Of a DNA stretch of 64,000 bases, positions 50,506 through 58,995 are shown in pieces; within the stretch, counting starts at the first letter, position 1, and the number at the start of each line of letters is the position of its first letter. The notes beneath the pieces were generated by a model that was given only the letters and a program-made list of their open reading frames with translations, was not told the origin of the DNA and made no database searches. This DNA is from Comamonas sp. B21-038 (GTDB lineage: Bacteria > Pseudomonadota > Gammaproteobacteria > Burkholderiales > Burkholderiaceae_C), in assembly GCF_022387135.1 (NCBI RefSeq), contig NZ_CP092462.1, positions 1,054,001 to 1,118,000 on the forward strand. The letters run 5' to 3'. A program made the translations under genes and the position numbers.

Positions 50506-51435
50506 TCAGGCGGTGGATGGCGCCTTGGCCAGCACCGCCAGCAGGTTCTGGGCAGCGCCCACGCCCATGTTCACGTAGGCATCGCTGGTCACACCGCCGA
50601 TGTGGGGGCTGAGGATCAAGTGCGGCTCGCGCTGGAAAGGATGGCCGGCGGCCATCGGCTCCACCGCAAAGCTGTCCAGGCCGGCAGCCATTACCTGGCG
50701 CGCGCGCACGGCATCGAGCAAGGCGGCCTCGTCGATCAGGCCACCACGCGCGGTGTTGACGACGATGACGCCGCGCTTGCACTGCGCCAAGGTGGAGGCG
50801 TTGAGCATGCCCCGGTTCTCGTCGGTCAGCGGGCAGTGCAGCGAGATCGCATCGGCCTCGCGCCAGATCGTGTCCAGGTCCACGCTCTGCACATAGGCCG
50901 GCAGGTTCTTGGCAAAGGGGTCAAAGCCGATCACGCGCATGCCCAGCGCATCGGCCATCTTGGCAAAGCGCAGGCCAATGGCGCCCAGGCCCACGAGGCC
51001 GACGGTGCGGCCCCCCAGCTCCAGGCTCTTGTGCGTGGCCTTGTCCCAGTGGCCGGCATGCATGCGCGCATCCAGCGCCACGACCGACTTGGCGCAGGCC
51101 AGCAGCAGCGCCAAGGCCTGCTCGGCCACGGCGGCGGCATTGGCGCCCACGGCGGCTACGACTTCAATGCCACGCGCCTTGGCCGCGACTTTGTCGATGG
51201 TGTCGGTGCCGCTGCCGTGCTTGGAGATCACCTTGAGCGACGGCGCCGCATCCATCACCGCCGCACCCACCTTGCCGTAGCGCACGATGATGGCGGCCGG
51301 GTCATGCTGTTTGGCCAGTGCGACCAGGTCGTCTTCGGTCGGCGTTTTACCGGCGTAGATGATCTCGTAGCCGCCGAGCAGGTCCAGCGCTTGCTGCGCC
51401 AGATCGGCGCCAGTCACGATGATGCGGGGGTTCAC
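50506..51435 (-). CDS. D-2-hydroxyacid dehydrogenase
   Basis: This 309-residue NAD-dependent enzyme has the cofactor motif VGLVGLGAIGLRFAKMADALG (about 145-165), the catalytic arginine in NTARGGLIDE, the glutamate in the FAVEPMA region and the histidine in LSPHIGGVT. It interconverts a 2-keto-acid and a D-2-hydroxyacid, for example hydroxypyruvate/glycerate or a related sugar-acid fragment. The GTG start overlaps the RraA stop by four bases (GTGA), implying coupled translation and a shared pathway. A longer frame upstream lies within the RraA gene. Confidence 0.9.
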   Translation of the reverse strand: MNPRIIVTGADLAQQALDLLGGYEIIYAGKTPTEDDLVALAKQHDPAAIIVRYGKVGAAVMDAAPSLKVISKHGSGTDTIDKVAAKARGIEVVAAVGANAAAVAEQALALLLACAKSVVALDARMHAGHWDKATHKSLELGGRTVGLVGLGAIGLRFAKMADALGMRVIGFDPFAKNLPAYVQSVDLDTIWREADAISLHCPLTDENRGMLNASTLAQCKRGVIVVNTARGGLIDEAALLDAVRARQVMAAGLDSFAVEPMAAGHPFQREPHLILSPHIGGVTSDAYVNMGVGAAQNLLAVLAKAPSTA

Positions 51436-52118
51436 AGCGATTCTCCTTCCTTGAGCACGCCTGCCGCACGCAGTGCAGCGGGCAGCCATTTCGATGCCGT
51501 GTCGCCACGGGCAATCGCGTCGATGCGGGCGGCTTCATCGGCGACCTTCTTGTCGGCCAGCGCCAGCATCGCAGGCGCCTTGGCGCGCTCGATTACGACC
51601 ACGCCATCGGCGTCGCCGACGACCAGGTCACCGGGGTTGACGGTGGTGCCGCCGGCCGAGATGGGGTGGTTGATGCGGCCAGGCACAAACTTGGTGGGGC
51701 CGGCGGGGTTGAAGCCGGCGCTGAACACCGGGAAGTCCAGCTCCAGGATCTCGAGCTTGTCGCGGATGGCGCCGTCGACGATGACGCCGGCCAGGCCCCG
51801 CTTCTTGCAGGCGCTGAGCATCAAGGTGCCCATCAGCGCGGCCGTCTGGTCGCCCTTGCCATCGATCACCAGCACGTCGCCGGGTTGGGCCAGTGCAATG
51901 GCGGCGTGGATCATCAGGTTGTCGCCGGGGCGCACTTCGACGGTGAAGGCCGGGCCGGCGACCTGCATGTTGTGCTGCACCGGTGCAACCCGCGCATGCA
52001 TGGTGCCTCGGCGGCCGGCCACGTCGGCCAGAATGGCGGCCTGGAAGCTGCCGGCCTTGGCAACGACCTCGGCGCTGACGCGCTCGATGTCACGGATGAT
52101 GTCGGGAAGTTGGCTCAT
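51432..52118 (-). CDS. RraA-family (HMG/CHA aldolase-like) protein, copy 4
   Basis: This 228-residue protein has VRPGDNLMIHAAIALAQPGD and DGAIRD with the predicted arginine and metal-binding aspartate, then VVGDADGVVVI. It would split or decarboxylate a 4-hydroxy-2-keto-dicarboxylate, giving pyruvate. It shares a transcript with the D-2-hydroxyacid dehydrogenase, which could reduce one of the products. It is separate from the three copies at 36658-38700. The 255 bp upstream contain a bulged GCTGTG...CACAGC hairpin (52259-52293) but no gene. Confidence 0.88.
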   Translation of the reverse strand: MSQLPDIIRDIERVSAEVVAKAGSFQAAILADVAGRRGTMHARVAPVQHNMQVAGPAFTVEVRPGDNLMIHAAIALAQPGDVLVIDGKGDQTAALMGTLMLSACKKRGLAGVIVDGAIRDKLEILELDFPVFSAGFNPAGPTKFVPGRINHPISAGGTTVNPGDLVVGDADGVVVIERAKAPAMLALADKKVADEAARIDAIARGDTASKWLPAALRAAGVLKEGESL

Positions 52119-52373
52119 GGTGTGGGTCCGTTGGGAGGGATGGAGAAAAAAGGGGTTGGGCTGGCGCTGGGCGCCGCATGGGTCTTTCCGTGGTGGATGG
52201 CCTGCACTGCGTTGGCGGAGCCGGCGTTTGCAGCGCACACAGCGCTTGGGGGCAGGGCGCTGTGCTGCCCGCCGAGAAACGGACGGGCACAGCCAAGCTG
52301 GCGCAGTGCATGGCGCGGTCTCTCAGCGGCTAGGGTGGAAAGGACGGTGGTGCGGACCGGCTGTGCGGCAGTC

Positions 52374-53378
52374 TTAGTTCAGGCTGGCGCCCGAGTCCTT
52401 GACGATCTTGGCCCAGCGGGGTACTTCGGCGCGCATCAGCTTGCCGAAGTCTTCCGAGCTGCCGCCCAGGATGTCGCCGCCTTCGGAGCGCAGCTTTTCC
52501 TTGACGTCCGGCTCGGCCAGCGCGGCATTGATCGCCTGGTTCAGCTTTTGCACCACGGCGTCAGGCGTGCCGGCAGGGGCCAGGATGCCGAACCAGGTAA
52601 TGGCCTCAAAGCCCGCGCTGCCGGATTCGGCCATCGTCGGGGTGGAGGGCAGCTCGCCCGAGCGCTGCCTGGAGGTGACCACCAAGGGCTGGAGCTTGTC
52701 GTTGCGCACCTGGCCGATGAGCGAGGGGATCGATCCGACAAAGAGGTCGATCTGCCCGCCCGACAGGTCGGTGATGGCCTGCGCAATACCCTTGTAGGGG
52801 ACATGGCGCAGCTTGATGCCCACGGCTTGCTCAACCTGGGTGACGGCCAGGTGGGCGACGGTGCCATTGCCGGAGTAGCCGACGGTGACGGTATCGGGCT
52901 TGGCCTTGGCGGCCTTCAGCACTTCGGCAATCGTATGCAGCGAGGTGCCGGCGCCGCTGACCATCAGGATCGGCGACGAGGAGACGAGGGCCACCGGGGT
53001 CAGGTTCTTCAGCGGGTCGTAGGGCAGCTTCTTGTACAGCGCCGGGTTGATGGCCAGGTTGCTGGTTTGGCCCATCACTAGCGTGTAGCCATCGGGGGCG
53101 GCCTTGGCGGCGGCATCCACCCCCAGGTTGCCACCGGCGCCGGGCCGGTTGTCGACGACGATGCTCCAGCCGTTTTTCTCCGTGATCTTTTGGGCGACGG
53201 CGCGCGCGATCATGTCGGTGCCGCCGCCGGGCGGAAAGGGCACCAGCAAACGAATCGGCTTGGCCGGGTAGTTGCTTTGGGCGTAGGCGCAGGTGGATGC
53301 TGCCGCCAGCACTGCCGTACCCAGCACCAGGCTGCCCAGGCGCGCCGAGATCGAAATCGCTCGTGTCGTGATCGTCAT
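52374..53378 (-). CDS. Bug-family tripartite tricarboxylate transporter receptor
   Basis: This 334-residue receptor has a signal peptide (ending STCAYA), YPAKPIRLLVPFPPGGGTDMIARAVA, VDNRPGAGGNLGVDAAAKA and IDLFVGSIPSLIGQVRNDKLQPLVV. It is the first gene of the minus-strand cluster and is divergent from the IclR regulator, so it probably delivers the inducer or main substrate of that cluster. It is distinct from the three Bug proteins downstream. Confidence 0.92.
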   Translation of the reverse strand: MTITTRAISISARLGSLVLGTAVLAAASTCAYAQSNYPAKPIRLLVPFPPGGGTDMIARAVAQKITEKNGWSIVVDNRPGAGGNLGVDAAAKAAPDGYTLVMGQTSNLAINPALYKKLPYDPLKNLTPVALVSSSPILMVSGAGTSLHTIAEVLKAAKAKPDTVTVGYSGNGTVAHLAVTQVEQAVGIKLRHVPYKGIAQAITDLSGGQIDLFVGSIPSLIGQVRNDKLQPLVVTSRQRSGELPSTPTMAESGSAGFEAITWFGILAPAGTPDAVVQKLNQAINAALAEPDVKEKLRSEGGDILGGSSEDFGKLMRAEVPRWAKIVKDSGASLN

Positions 53379-53492
53379 ACCTTGTCTCCGTATCGTTCTG
53401 TTGATTTATTCCTTTTGGTTCAAAACCTGTTCAAAGCCTCGATGACCAATCGGTGCGCCACTTTAAAAAAAAGTTTCAAGGGATACAATGCC

Positions 53493-53509
53493 GTTTCAAC
53501 CAATGAAAC
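53493..53509. promoter_or_regulatory. Palindromic operator, probably for the IclR regulator
   Basis: GTTTCA-N5-TGAAAC is a perfect inverted repeat, itself flanked by CAATG and CATTG, 10 bp before the IclR gene and about 115 bp before the divergent Bug gene. A further GTTTCA half-site is at 53473. IclR-type regulators bind such short palindromes. Confidence 0.68.
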
Positions 53510-53519
53510 ACATTGCACG

Positions 53520-54368
53520 ATGAGCAACCCTTCTCAGCGCCCCAAAAGCCCCCGGCCCAAGGCCAAAACCGCGCCTGTTGCTGCGCCGCCGCCGGTGCTG
53601 GAATCGGCCCCTGCCGAGGCACTGCCGGAAGAGGGTGCCTCGTCCACCAGCACCGTCACGGCGGTGCTGCGTGCCATGCAATTGATAGACGCCTTTGCGT
53701 TGGGCGAATCCCATCTGCCACTGGCCGAGATGAGCCGGCGCTGCGGCCTGCACAAGACCACGGCGCTGCGCATTGCACGCACCTTGGCGCAGGCGGGCTA
53801 CCTGGTGCAGCGCGACGATGGCGACTGGCGCCTGGGCCCGGCAGCGGGCTGGCTGGGCGCGCGCTACCAGGCCGGTTTTGATGTGCAGAACGTGCTGGAG
53901 CCGGCGCTGCGCGCATTGACGATGGCGAGCGGCGAAAGCGCTGCCTTCTATGTGCGCGAAGGCAATGTGCGCACCTGCCTGGTGCGGGTAGAAGGCCCGC
54001 AGGCCTTGCGCCACCATGCGCGCATGGGCGAGGGCCTGCCGTTGGACAAAGGCTCTCCCGGGCGGGTGATTCTGGCGTTCTCCGGTGAGCCGGGGGATCT
54101 GTACGAAGCGATACGCCAGCGCGGCTACCACTGGTCGATTGGCGAGCGCGAGCAGGGTGTGGCCACCATTTCTGCGCCGGTGTTCGGCAAGCACTGGCGG
54201 CTGCTGGGCTCCGTCTGTGTGTCCGGTCCTGCATCGCGCCTGCCGCAGCACAAGCTGGAGGAAATGTCCAAGACCGTCATCGCGGCCGCCAACCAGATCT
54301 CCTACGAATTGGCCGGCAATGCGGGGCCTTCGGCAAGCCTGGTCCGGGCCAGCCACTGGCACCCCTGA
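53520..54368 (+). CDS. IclR-family transcriptional regulator
   Basis: This 282-residue regulator has a disordered proline- and alanine-rich start (about 1-40), the winged helix at about 45-105 (LPLAEMSRRCGLHKTTALRIARTL) and the IclR ligand domain (RVILAFSG, YHWSIGEREQGVATISAPVFG). Proteins of this kind respond to small carboxylic acids. It is divergent from the Bug-RraA-dehydrogenase cluster and is its likely regulator. It converges on the glucarate dehydratase gene, with a 66-bp gap that contains a CCCCCGT/ACGGGGG hairpin. Confidence 0.9.
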   Translation: MSNPSQRPKSPRPKAKTAPVAAPPPVLESAPAEALPEEGASSTSTVTAVLRAMQLIDAFALGESHLPLAEMSRRCGLHKTTALRIARTLAQAGYLVQRDDGDWRLGPAAGWLGARYQAGFDVQNVLEPALRALTMASGESAAFYVREGNVRTCLVRVEGPQALRHHARMGEGLPLDKGSPGRVILAFSGEPGDLYEAIRQRGYHWSIGEREQGVATISAPVFGKHWRLLGSVCVSGPASRLPQHKLEEMSKTVIAAANQISYELAGNAGPSASLVRASHWHP

Positions 54369-54434
54369 GTCCCGCGCGCATGCCCGTGGCGCGTCCCCCG
54401 TGCTGCCTGCCGAACGGGGGATTGCCGCAGCGGC

Positions 54435-55787
54435 TTAGCGCACCATGCAAGGGCGCTTGTTGTCAAAGCGCCAGTTGGGCACCAGGTACTGCATCGCGAT
54501 CGCATCATCACGCGCGCCCAGGCCGTGCTGCCGGTAGAGCTGGTGCGCGCGTTCGACGGCATCCATGTCCAGCTCGATGCCCAGGCCGCCCTTTTGCGGC
54601 AGCGCGATGTAGCCGCCGTTGATCTGCAGCGGCTGCTTGGTGAGGCCCTGGCCGTCCTGCCAGATCCAGTGCGTATCAATGGCGGTGACCTTGCCGGGCG
54701 CGGCGGCGCCCACATGGGTGAACATGGCCAGCGACACATCGAAATGGTTGTTCGAATGCGAGCCCCAGGTCAGCCCAAAGGCCTGGCAGAGCTGGGCCAC
54801 GCGTACCGAGCCCGACAGGGTCCAGAAATGCGGGTCGGCCAGCGGAATATCGACCGATTGCAGCGACAGCGAATGCGCCATCTGGCGCCAGTCGGTGGCA
54901 ACCATATTGGTCGCCGTCGGCAGACCGGTCGCACGGCGGAACTCGGCCATCACCTCGCGGCCGGAGAAACCTTCTTCGGCACCGCAGGGGTCTTCGGCAT
55001 AGGCGAGGATGCCGTGCAGATCGCGGGTGATGCGCACCGCATCCTTGAGCAACCAGCCGCCATTGGGGTCCAGGGTGATGCGGGCCTTGGGAAAGCGCTC
55101 GTGCAGCGCGCGGATCGCCTCGACCTCGTCCTCACCGCGCAGCACGCCACCCTTGAGCTTGAAGTCTTCAAAGCCATAGCGTGCATAGGCGGCTTCGGCC
55201 AGCCGCACGATGGCCTGAGGGTCCATGGCTTTTTCATGGCGCAGGCGCTTCCAGTCGTCGGCCTCGTCGGGAAAGCTCTGGTAGGGCAGATCGGTCAGGT
55301 TGCGGTCACCCACGTAAAACAAATAGCCCAGCATCTGCACCGAGGTGCGCTGCACGCCTTCGCCCAGCAGCGCTGCCACCGGCACGCCCAGATGCTGGCC
55401 CAGCAGGTCCAGCAGGGCCGATTCGGCAGCGGTCACCGCATGGATGGTGGTGCGCAGGTCAAAGGTCTGCAGACCCCGGCCAGCGCTGTCGCGGTTCGCA
55501 AAGTTGCTGCGCATCGCGTTCAGCATCGCGTTGTAGTGGCCCACCGGCTGGCCCAGGATCAGCTCGCGTGCATCTTCCAGGGTGTTGCGAATGCTCTCGC
55601 CACCGGGCACCTCGCCCACGCCCGTGTGCCCTTCGCTGTCGGTCAGGATCAGCAGGTTGCGGGTGAAGAACGGCGCATGGGCGCCGCTCAGGTTGAGCAG
55701 CATGCTGTCATGCCCGGCCACGGGCACCACGCGGTAGCCGGTGATGCGGGGGGTGTAGCTGGGGGAGGCGGTGGGGGTGGCTTGCAT
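54435..55787 (-). CDS. gudD: Glucarate dehydratase
   Basis: This 450-residue enolase-superfamily enzyme converts D-glucarate (and L-idarate) to 5-keto-4-deoxyglucarate. Compared with the known E. coli GudD sites, the catalytic pair K210 and K212 (DFKLKGG), metal ligands D240 (LDPNGG) and E266 (EDPCG), N294 (TNM) and H344 (GSHSNNH) are all in place with an offset of about five residues. The length fits (446 in E. coli). It lies 74 bp behind a Bug receptor gene under a LacI-type regulator. Related garL or garR genes are not in the window. Confidence 0.94.
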   Translation of the reverse strand: MQATPTASPSYTPRITGYRVVPVAGHDSMLLNLSGAHAPFFTRNLLILTDSEGHTGVGEVPGGESIRNTLEDARELILGQPVGHYNAMLNAMRSNFANRDSAGRGLQTFDLRTTIHAVTAAESALLDLLGQHLGVPVAALLGEGVQRTSVQMLGYLFYVGDRNLTDLPYQSFPDEADDWKRLRHEKAMDPQAIVRLAEAAYARYGFEDFKLKGGVLRGEDEVEAIRALHERFPKARITLDPNGGWLLKDAVRITRDLHGILAYAEDPCGAEEGFSGREVMAEFRRATGLPTATNMVATDWRQMAHSLSLQSVDIPLADPHFWTLSGSVRVAQLCQAFGLTWGSHSNNHFDVSLAMFTHVGAAAPGKVTAIDTHWIWQDGQGLTKQPLQINGGYIALPQKGGLGIELDMDAVERAHQLYRQHGLGARDDAIAMQYLVPNWRFDNKRPCMVR

Positions 55788-55861
55788 GGTGGGCAAAGAT
55801 GAAAAGTTGGGAGTTGCGCAGCGGGCGGATGGGCTGGCCCGCTGCGGGGGCAGTTCCGTGT

Positions 55862-56857
55862 TTATTGTGCGGTGATGTTGCCGGTGGTGATCACCTGCTT
55901 CCAACGCGCAAACTCCTTGCGCTGAAACTCGGTGAAGACCTCGGGGCTGTTGCCGACCACTTCCAGGCCCATGTCGGTGAACTGCTTGCTGACGGCAGGG
56001 TCATGCAGCGCTTTGACAATGCCGTCGTAGAGCTTGGCCTTGACATCGGCCGGCAGATTCTTGGGGGCGGCAAAGGCCTGCCAGGCATAGACGTCCATGC
56101 CATCGATGCCGGCCTCAGCCATCGTCGGCACATCGGGCAGCACGGCCGAGCGCTTGTTGCCCGTCACCGCAATCGCCTTGAGCTTGCCCGACTTGATATG
56201 CGGGAACACGCTGTTCACGTTCTGGAACGACATGTCCACCTGGCTGCCCAGCAGATCGGCGGTGGCCGGCGCGCCGCCCTTGTAGGGCACATGCAGGCCC
56301 TTGGTGCCCGTCTTCTGCCAGAACAGCTCGGCGGTCAGATGGTCCGACGAGCCCGCGCCCGAGGTCGCAAAACTGACCGTGTCGGGCTTGGCCTTGAGCA
56401 TCGCGATGACGTCCTGCACGTTGTTGACCTTGGGCGCCAGACTGGGGTTGACCACCAGCACATTGGCCGTTTGTACCGCCACGGTGATGTAGCTGAAGTC
56501 GCGCGTCGGGTCATAGGGCAGGCCCTTGATCAGATGGGGCGCGACGACCAGCGGTGCCAAGGACGAGACCAGCAAGGTATAGCCATCGGCCGGGGCGCGC
56601 ACCACCTGCGCGGCGCCAATGCTGCCGGTGGCTCCGGCCTTGTTTTCCACCACCACCGATTGGCCCCACTGCTGGCCCAGGTTGTTGCCAATCGCGCGGG
56701 CTACCGTGTCGGTCGCGCCGCCTGCGGGGAAGGGCACGATGATGGTGATCGGCTTGTCCGGCCAGGCCCAGGCGCTCGGGCTGGCGGCCAGGGCCGCAGC
56801 GCTGGCGCAGACGAGTGCCGCTATTTTTCTCCATCCGGTGGTGGGGGTGGTGGTCAT
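55862..56857 (-). CDS. Bug-family receptor, probably for glucarate
   Basis: This 331-residue periplasmic protein has a signal peptide (ending SAWA), [45 protein letters not shown] and [25 protein letters not shown]. It is encoded directly before gudD, behind two LacI-type operators, so glucarate or galactarate is a plausible ligand. As with the other Bug genes there is no local membrane component. Confidence 0.9.
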   Translation of the reverse strand: MTTTPTTGWRKIAALVCASAAALAASPSAWAWPDKPITIIVPFPAGGATDTVARAIGNNLGQQWGQSVVVENKAGATGSIGAAQVVRAPADGYTLLVSSLAPLVVAPHLIKGLPYDPTRDFSYITVAVQTANVLVVNPSLAPKVNNVQDVIAMLKAKPDTVSFATSGAGSSDHLTAELFWQKTGTKGLHVPYKGGAPATADLLGSQVDMSFQNVNSVFPHIKSGKLKAIAVTGNKRSAVLPDVPTMAEAGIDGMDVYAWQAFAAPKNLPADVKAKLYDGIVKALHDPAVSKQFTDMGLEVVGNSPEVFTEFQRKEFARWKQVITTGNITAQ

Positions 56858-56918
56858 GTTTGTCTCCTGCTTTCAAGGCGTTGCTGAAATCTGGCTGAGC
56901 GATGGTTCGCTTCGTATA

Positions 56919-56960
56919 GTTAACGTTAACATTTGAATTTGCCGTATTGTTAACGTTAAC
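56919..56960. promoter_or_regulatory. Twin LacI-type operators before the Bug-gudD operon
   Basis: GTTAACGTTAAC, a perfect 12-bp palindrome with the central CG typical of LacI-family sites, occurs at 56919-56930 and 56949-56960. The centres are 30 bp apart, about three helical turns, so two dimers would bind on the same face. The sites lie 62-103 bp before the Bug gene and downstream of the lacI-type gene. Confidence 0.82.
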
Positions 56961-57031
56961 TTTGGCTGAGAAATCAGTAATTACCCGAAATTTCCGGTGG
57001 GGCGAGGCAGGGAATTGTGTCGGGGAGCTGT

Positions 57032-58078
57032 CTAGCCGCTGCTGCGCTGGGTGATGGAAAAGCCGATATCGACACGCGGCGCATCCACCGGCTGGTCCAA
57101 GGTGCGGGCGACGATCATGTCGGCGGCCAACTGGCCAATGCGCGTGCCATCCAGCCGCACGGTGGTCAGCGGCGGGTCGGTGTCCTTGGCAAACTCCTGG
57201 TCGCCCAGGCCGACCACGGCCAGCTGCTGGGGTACCTGCAGGCCCTGGTGCTGCGCCTCGATCAAGGCGCCCAAGGCAAGGGTGTCCGAGCTGCAGAAAA
57301 CGGCAGTCACCTCGGGGCGCTGGGCCAGGATCTCGGCCAGCCCACGCCGCCCGCCACCCAAGGTGCTGGGGGCTGGGGTATAGGCCACCGTTACCTCGGG
57401 CAGGCCGGCCGCTTGCGCTGCTTGTGCATAGGCCGCCACACGCACCCGGGCACGCGCATCGTCACCGCTGACCATGCCCAGCTGCCGGTGCCCTTTGCCA
57501 ATGAAATGCGCCGCCACCGCTTGGCCAATGGCGCTGTGCGAAAAGCCCACCAGCATGTCGATGGCCGAATCGGTCAGGTCCCAGGTCTCCACCACCGGAA
57601 TGCGCGAGGCCTGCAACAGCGCCCGGCCTTCTTCGGATGCCGCCATGCCGATCATCACAATGCCATCGGGCCGGCGCTGGATGATGGCGCGGATCAGGTC
57701 CGCCTCCTGCGCTGCGTCATAGCCGGTGCGGCCAATCATCAGCTGGTAGCCGTGCTGGTTGAGCGCATGGTCCAGCGACTGGATCAGCTCCTGGAACACG
57801 GGCCCCACCAAGGTCGGCAGCAAGGCCGCCACCAGCCGCGCCCGCGACAGCCGCAACCCGCTGGCCAGCGCATTGGGCACATAGCGCATGCTGGCGATGG
57901 CATCGCGCACACGCTGCAAGGTCTCCGGGTTGAGCCGCTCGGGGTGGTTGATCGCCCGCGACACCGTCATCGCAGACACGCCCGCAGCACGGGCTACATC
58001 TTGGATCTTGGACGGTCGGTTGCTGTCTTGCACGGGCTGGTGGGGATGGTGGCTGAAAGTGCCGCTATCGTAGTCCAT
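57032..58078 (-). CDS. LacI-family regulator of the glucarate genes
   Basis: This 348-residue repressor has a helix-turn-helix at about 25-50 (KIQDVARAAGVSAMTVSRAI), a hinge helix (PNALASGLRLSR) and a periplasmic-binding-like effector domain (LVAALLPTLVGPVFQELIQ, DGIVMIG, AVFCSSDTLALGAL). It resembles gluconate-type GntR repressors. It is upstream of and in the same direction as the Bug-gudD pair, with the twin palindromes in the gap. A decayed copy of its first 230 bp lies at 58996. The ATG at 58078 gives a 20-residue leader before the DNA-binding domain. Confidence 0.9.
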   Translation of the reverse strand: MDYDSGTFSHHPHQPVQDSNRPSKIQDVARAAGVSAMTVSRAINHPERLNPETLQRVRDAIASMRYVPNALASGLRLSRARLVAALLPTLVGPVFQELIQSLDHALNQHGYQLMIGRTGYDAAQEADLIRAIIQRRPDGIVMIGMAASEEGRALLQASRIPVVETWDLTDSAIDMLVGFSHSAIGQAVAAHFIGKGHRQLGMVSGDDARARVRVAAYAQAAQAAGLPEVTVAYTPAPSTLGGGRRGLAEILAQRPEVTAVFCSSDTLALGALIEAQHQGLQVPQQLAVVGLGDQEFAKDTDPPLTTVRLDGTRIGQLAADMIVARTLDQPVDAPRVDIGFSITQRSSG

Positions 58079-58168
58079 GCCAGGGGCTGCGGGGCGGTGC
58101 AGCGGGATTCCTCTCGCGTTTAGCGGGCCAGAGTCCCCCAATGCCTACAGCGATCTGGTTTCTCAGGC

Positions 58169-58198
58169 TTGTGGTCTGAATCACAAATGCAATACAAT
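58169..58198 (+). promoter_or_regulatory. Promoter and operator of the toxin-antitoxin pair
   Basis: TTGTGG (58169-58174) and TACAAT (58193-58198) form a sigma-70-like promoter with an 18-bp spacer. The predicted transcription start falls at or next to the antitoxin ATG at 58205. TTGTG-N8-CACAA (58169-58186) overlaps the promoter and may be the autoregulatory site. Confidence 0.5.
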
Positions 58199-58204
58199 TT
58201 GCCG

Positions 58205-58471
58205 ATGAAAACCGCTACCATCCCACCCGTCCGCGTAGAACCTTCGTTCCGCCAGGAAATGGAGCGTTCTCTGGAGACCAACGAAAGCCTGGCTTCGCTG
58301 GTAGAAACAGCTGTCCGCAATGAGGTCAAGCGCCGACAAGTCCAATCGGAGTTCATGCGGCGCGGTCTCGCATCGATTCAGAGCACGGTTGCGGCAGGCA
58401 GCGGCATCCCTGCCGACAGCGTGATCGCCAAGCTGGAGGCCAAACTCGCAGCAGCCAAGCAACGCGCATGA
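58205..58471 (+). CDS. Antitoxin of a ParDE-type pair
   Basis: This 88-residue protein begins MKTATIPPVRVEPSFRQEME, resembling the YlcI/YnfO-type and ribbon-helix-helix antitoxins. The first 45 residues should bind DNA (a short strand and two helices, NESLASLVETAVRNEV), and the tail should wrap the toxin. The start codon has no ribosome-binding site and lies at the expected transcription start, so the mRNA may be leaderless. The stop overlaps the toxin start by four bases, typical of type II modules. Confidence 0.8.
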   Translation: MKTATIPPVRVEPSFRQEMERSLETNESLASLVETAVRNEVKRRQVQSEFMRRGLASIQSTVAAGSGIPADSVIAKLEAKLAAAKQRA

Positions 58472-58788
58472 GCCAGTACCAGGTGATATTCAGCCCGGAA
58501 GCGGCAGAAGATCTGGAACGCTTGTTTGACCACATCCTGGAGCGGGAGCTGGCCAGTGCGACAGGAGACCTGGATACACCTGCACGTGCGCTTGACGCAA
58601 TCAGGCGCGCCTTCCGCTTCCTGGAGCACAGTCCGTTCAGCTGTCGCAAAGCCGGGTCTAGCGCGTTTTTGCGCGAGTTAGTCATTGCGTTTGGTGGCGC
58701 TGGCTACGTAGCGCTTTTCGAGATCCACGATGCAACCACGGTGATCATCGGTGCCATCCGGCACCAGCTGGAAAGCGATTACCAGTAG
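58468..58788 (+). CDS. ParE/RelE-type toxin
   Basis: This 106-residue protein has the ParE/RelE fold: YQVIFSPEAAEDLERLFDHIL, the middle RAFRFLEHSPFSCRKAG, and the final strands GYVALFEIHDATTVIIGAIRH. ParE-type toxins block gyrase and RelE-type toxins cut mRNA on ribosomes; which applies cannot be decided by eye, although lack of obvious RelE catalytic residues and the paired arginines favour ParE. It sits in the gap between the LacI gene and the decayed copy of that gene. Confidence 0.85.
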   Translation: MSQYQVIFSPEAAEDLERLFDHILERELASATGDLDTPARALDAIRRAFRFLEHSPFSCRKAGSSAFLRELVIAFGGAGYVALFEIHDATTVIIGAIRHQLESDYQ

Positions 58789-58832
58789 CTGCTTTACCGC
58801 TATCCAGCCGGAGTCTCAAACGCCGTGACGGT

Positions 58833-58995
58833 TTAGCCCACCCGCCCCGCCTCCAGCGCCGACTCCGGCGCATCCGTCGGCCACAGCGCTACCAACACCA
58901 GCAGCACCGCCACCAGCAAATAAGGCGCGCCGGGGTGCAGGTCATAGACCAGGGTGCCCACTAAGGGCCCCAGGATCACGCCCAGGCCATGGGCT
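58833..58995 (-). pseudogene. C-terminal fragment of an MFS transporter
   Basis: The translation GLGVILGPLVGTLVYDL...APYLLVAVLLVLVALWP is two hydrophobic helices as at the end of a major facilitator. A normal stop follows at 58833. The rest of the gene is missing and the fragment abuts the LacI-gene relic, so it is the remnant of a deletion or rearrangement. It may have been the sugar-acid transporter once linked to the regulator. Confidence 0.65.

Noticed and set aside
54395-54420. CCCCCGT/ACGGGGG hairpin between the IclR and gudD genes as a terminator
   Set aside because: Seven-base stem with a 12-base loop and no T tract on either strand; kept only as a remark in the IclR entry.
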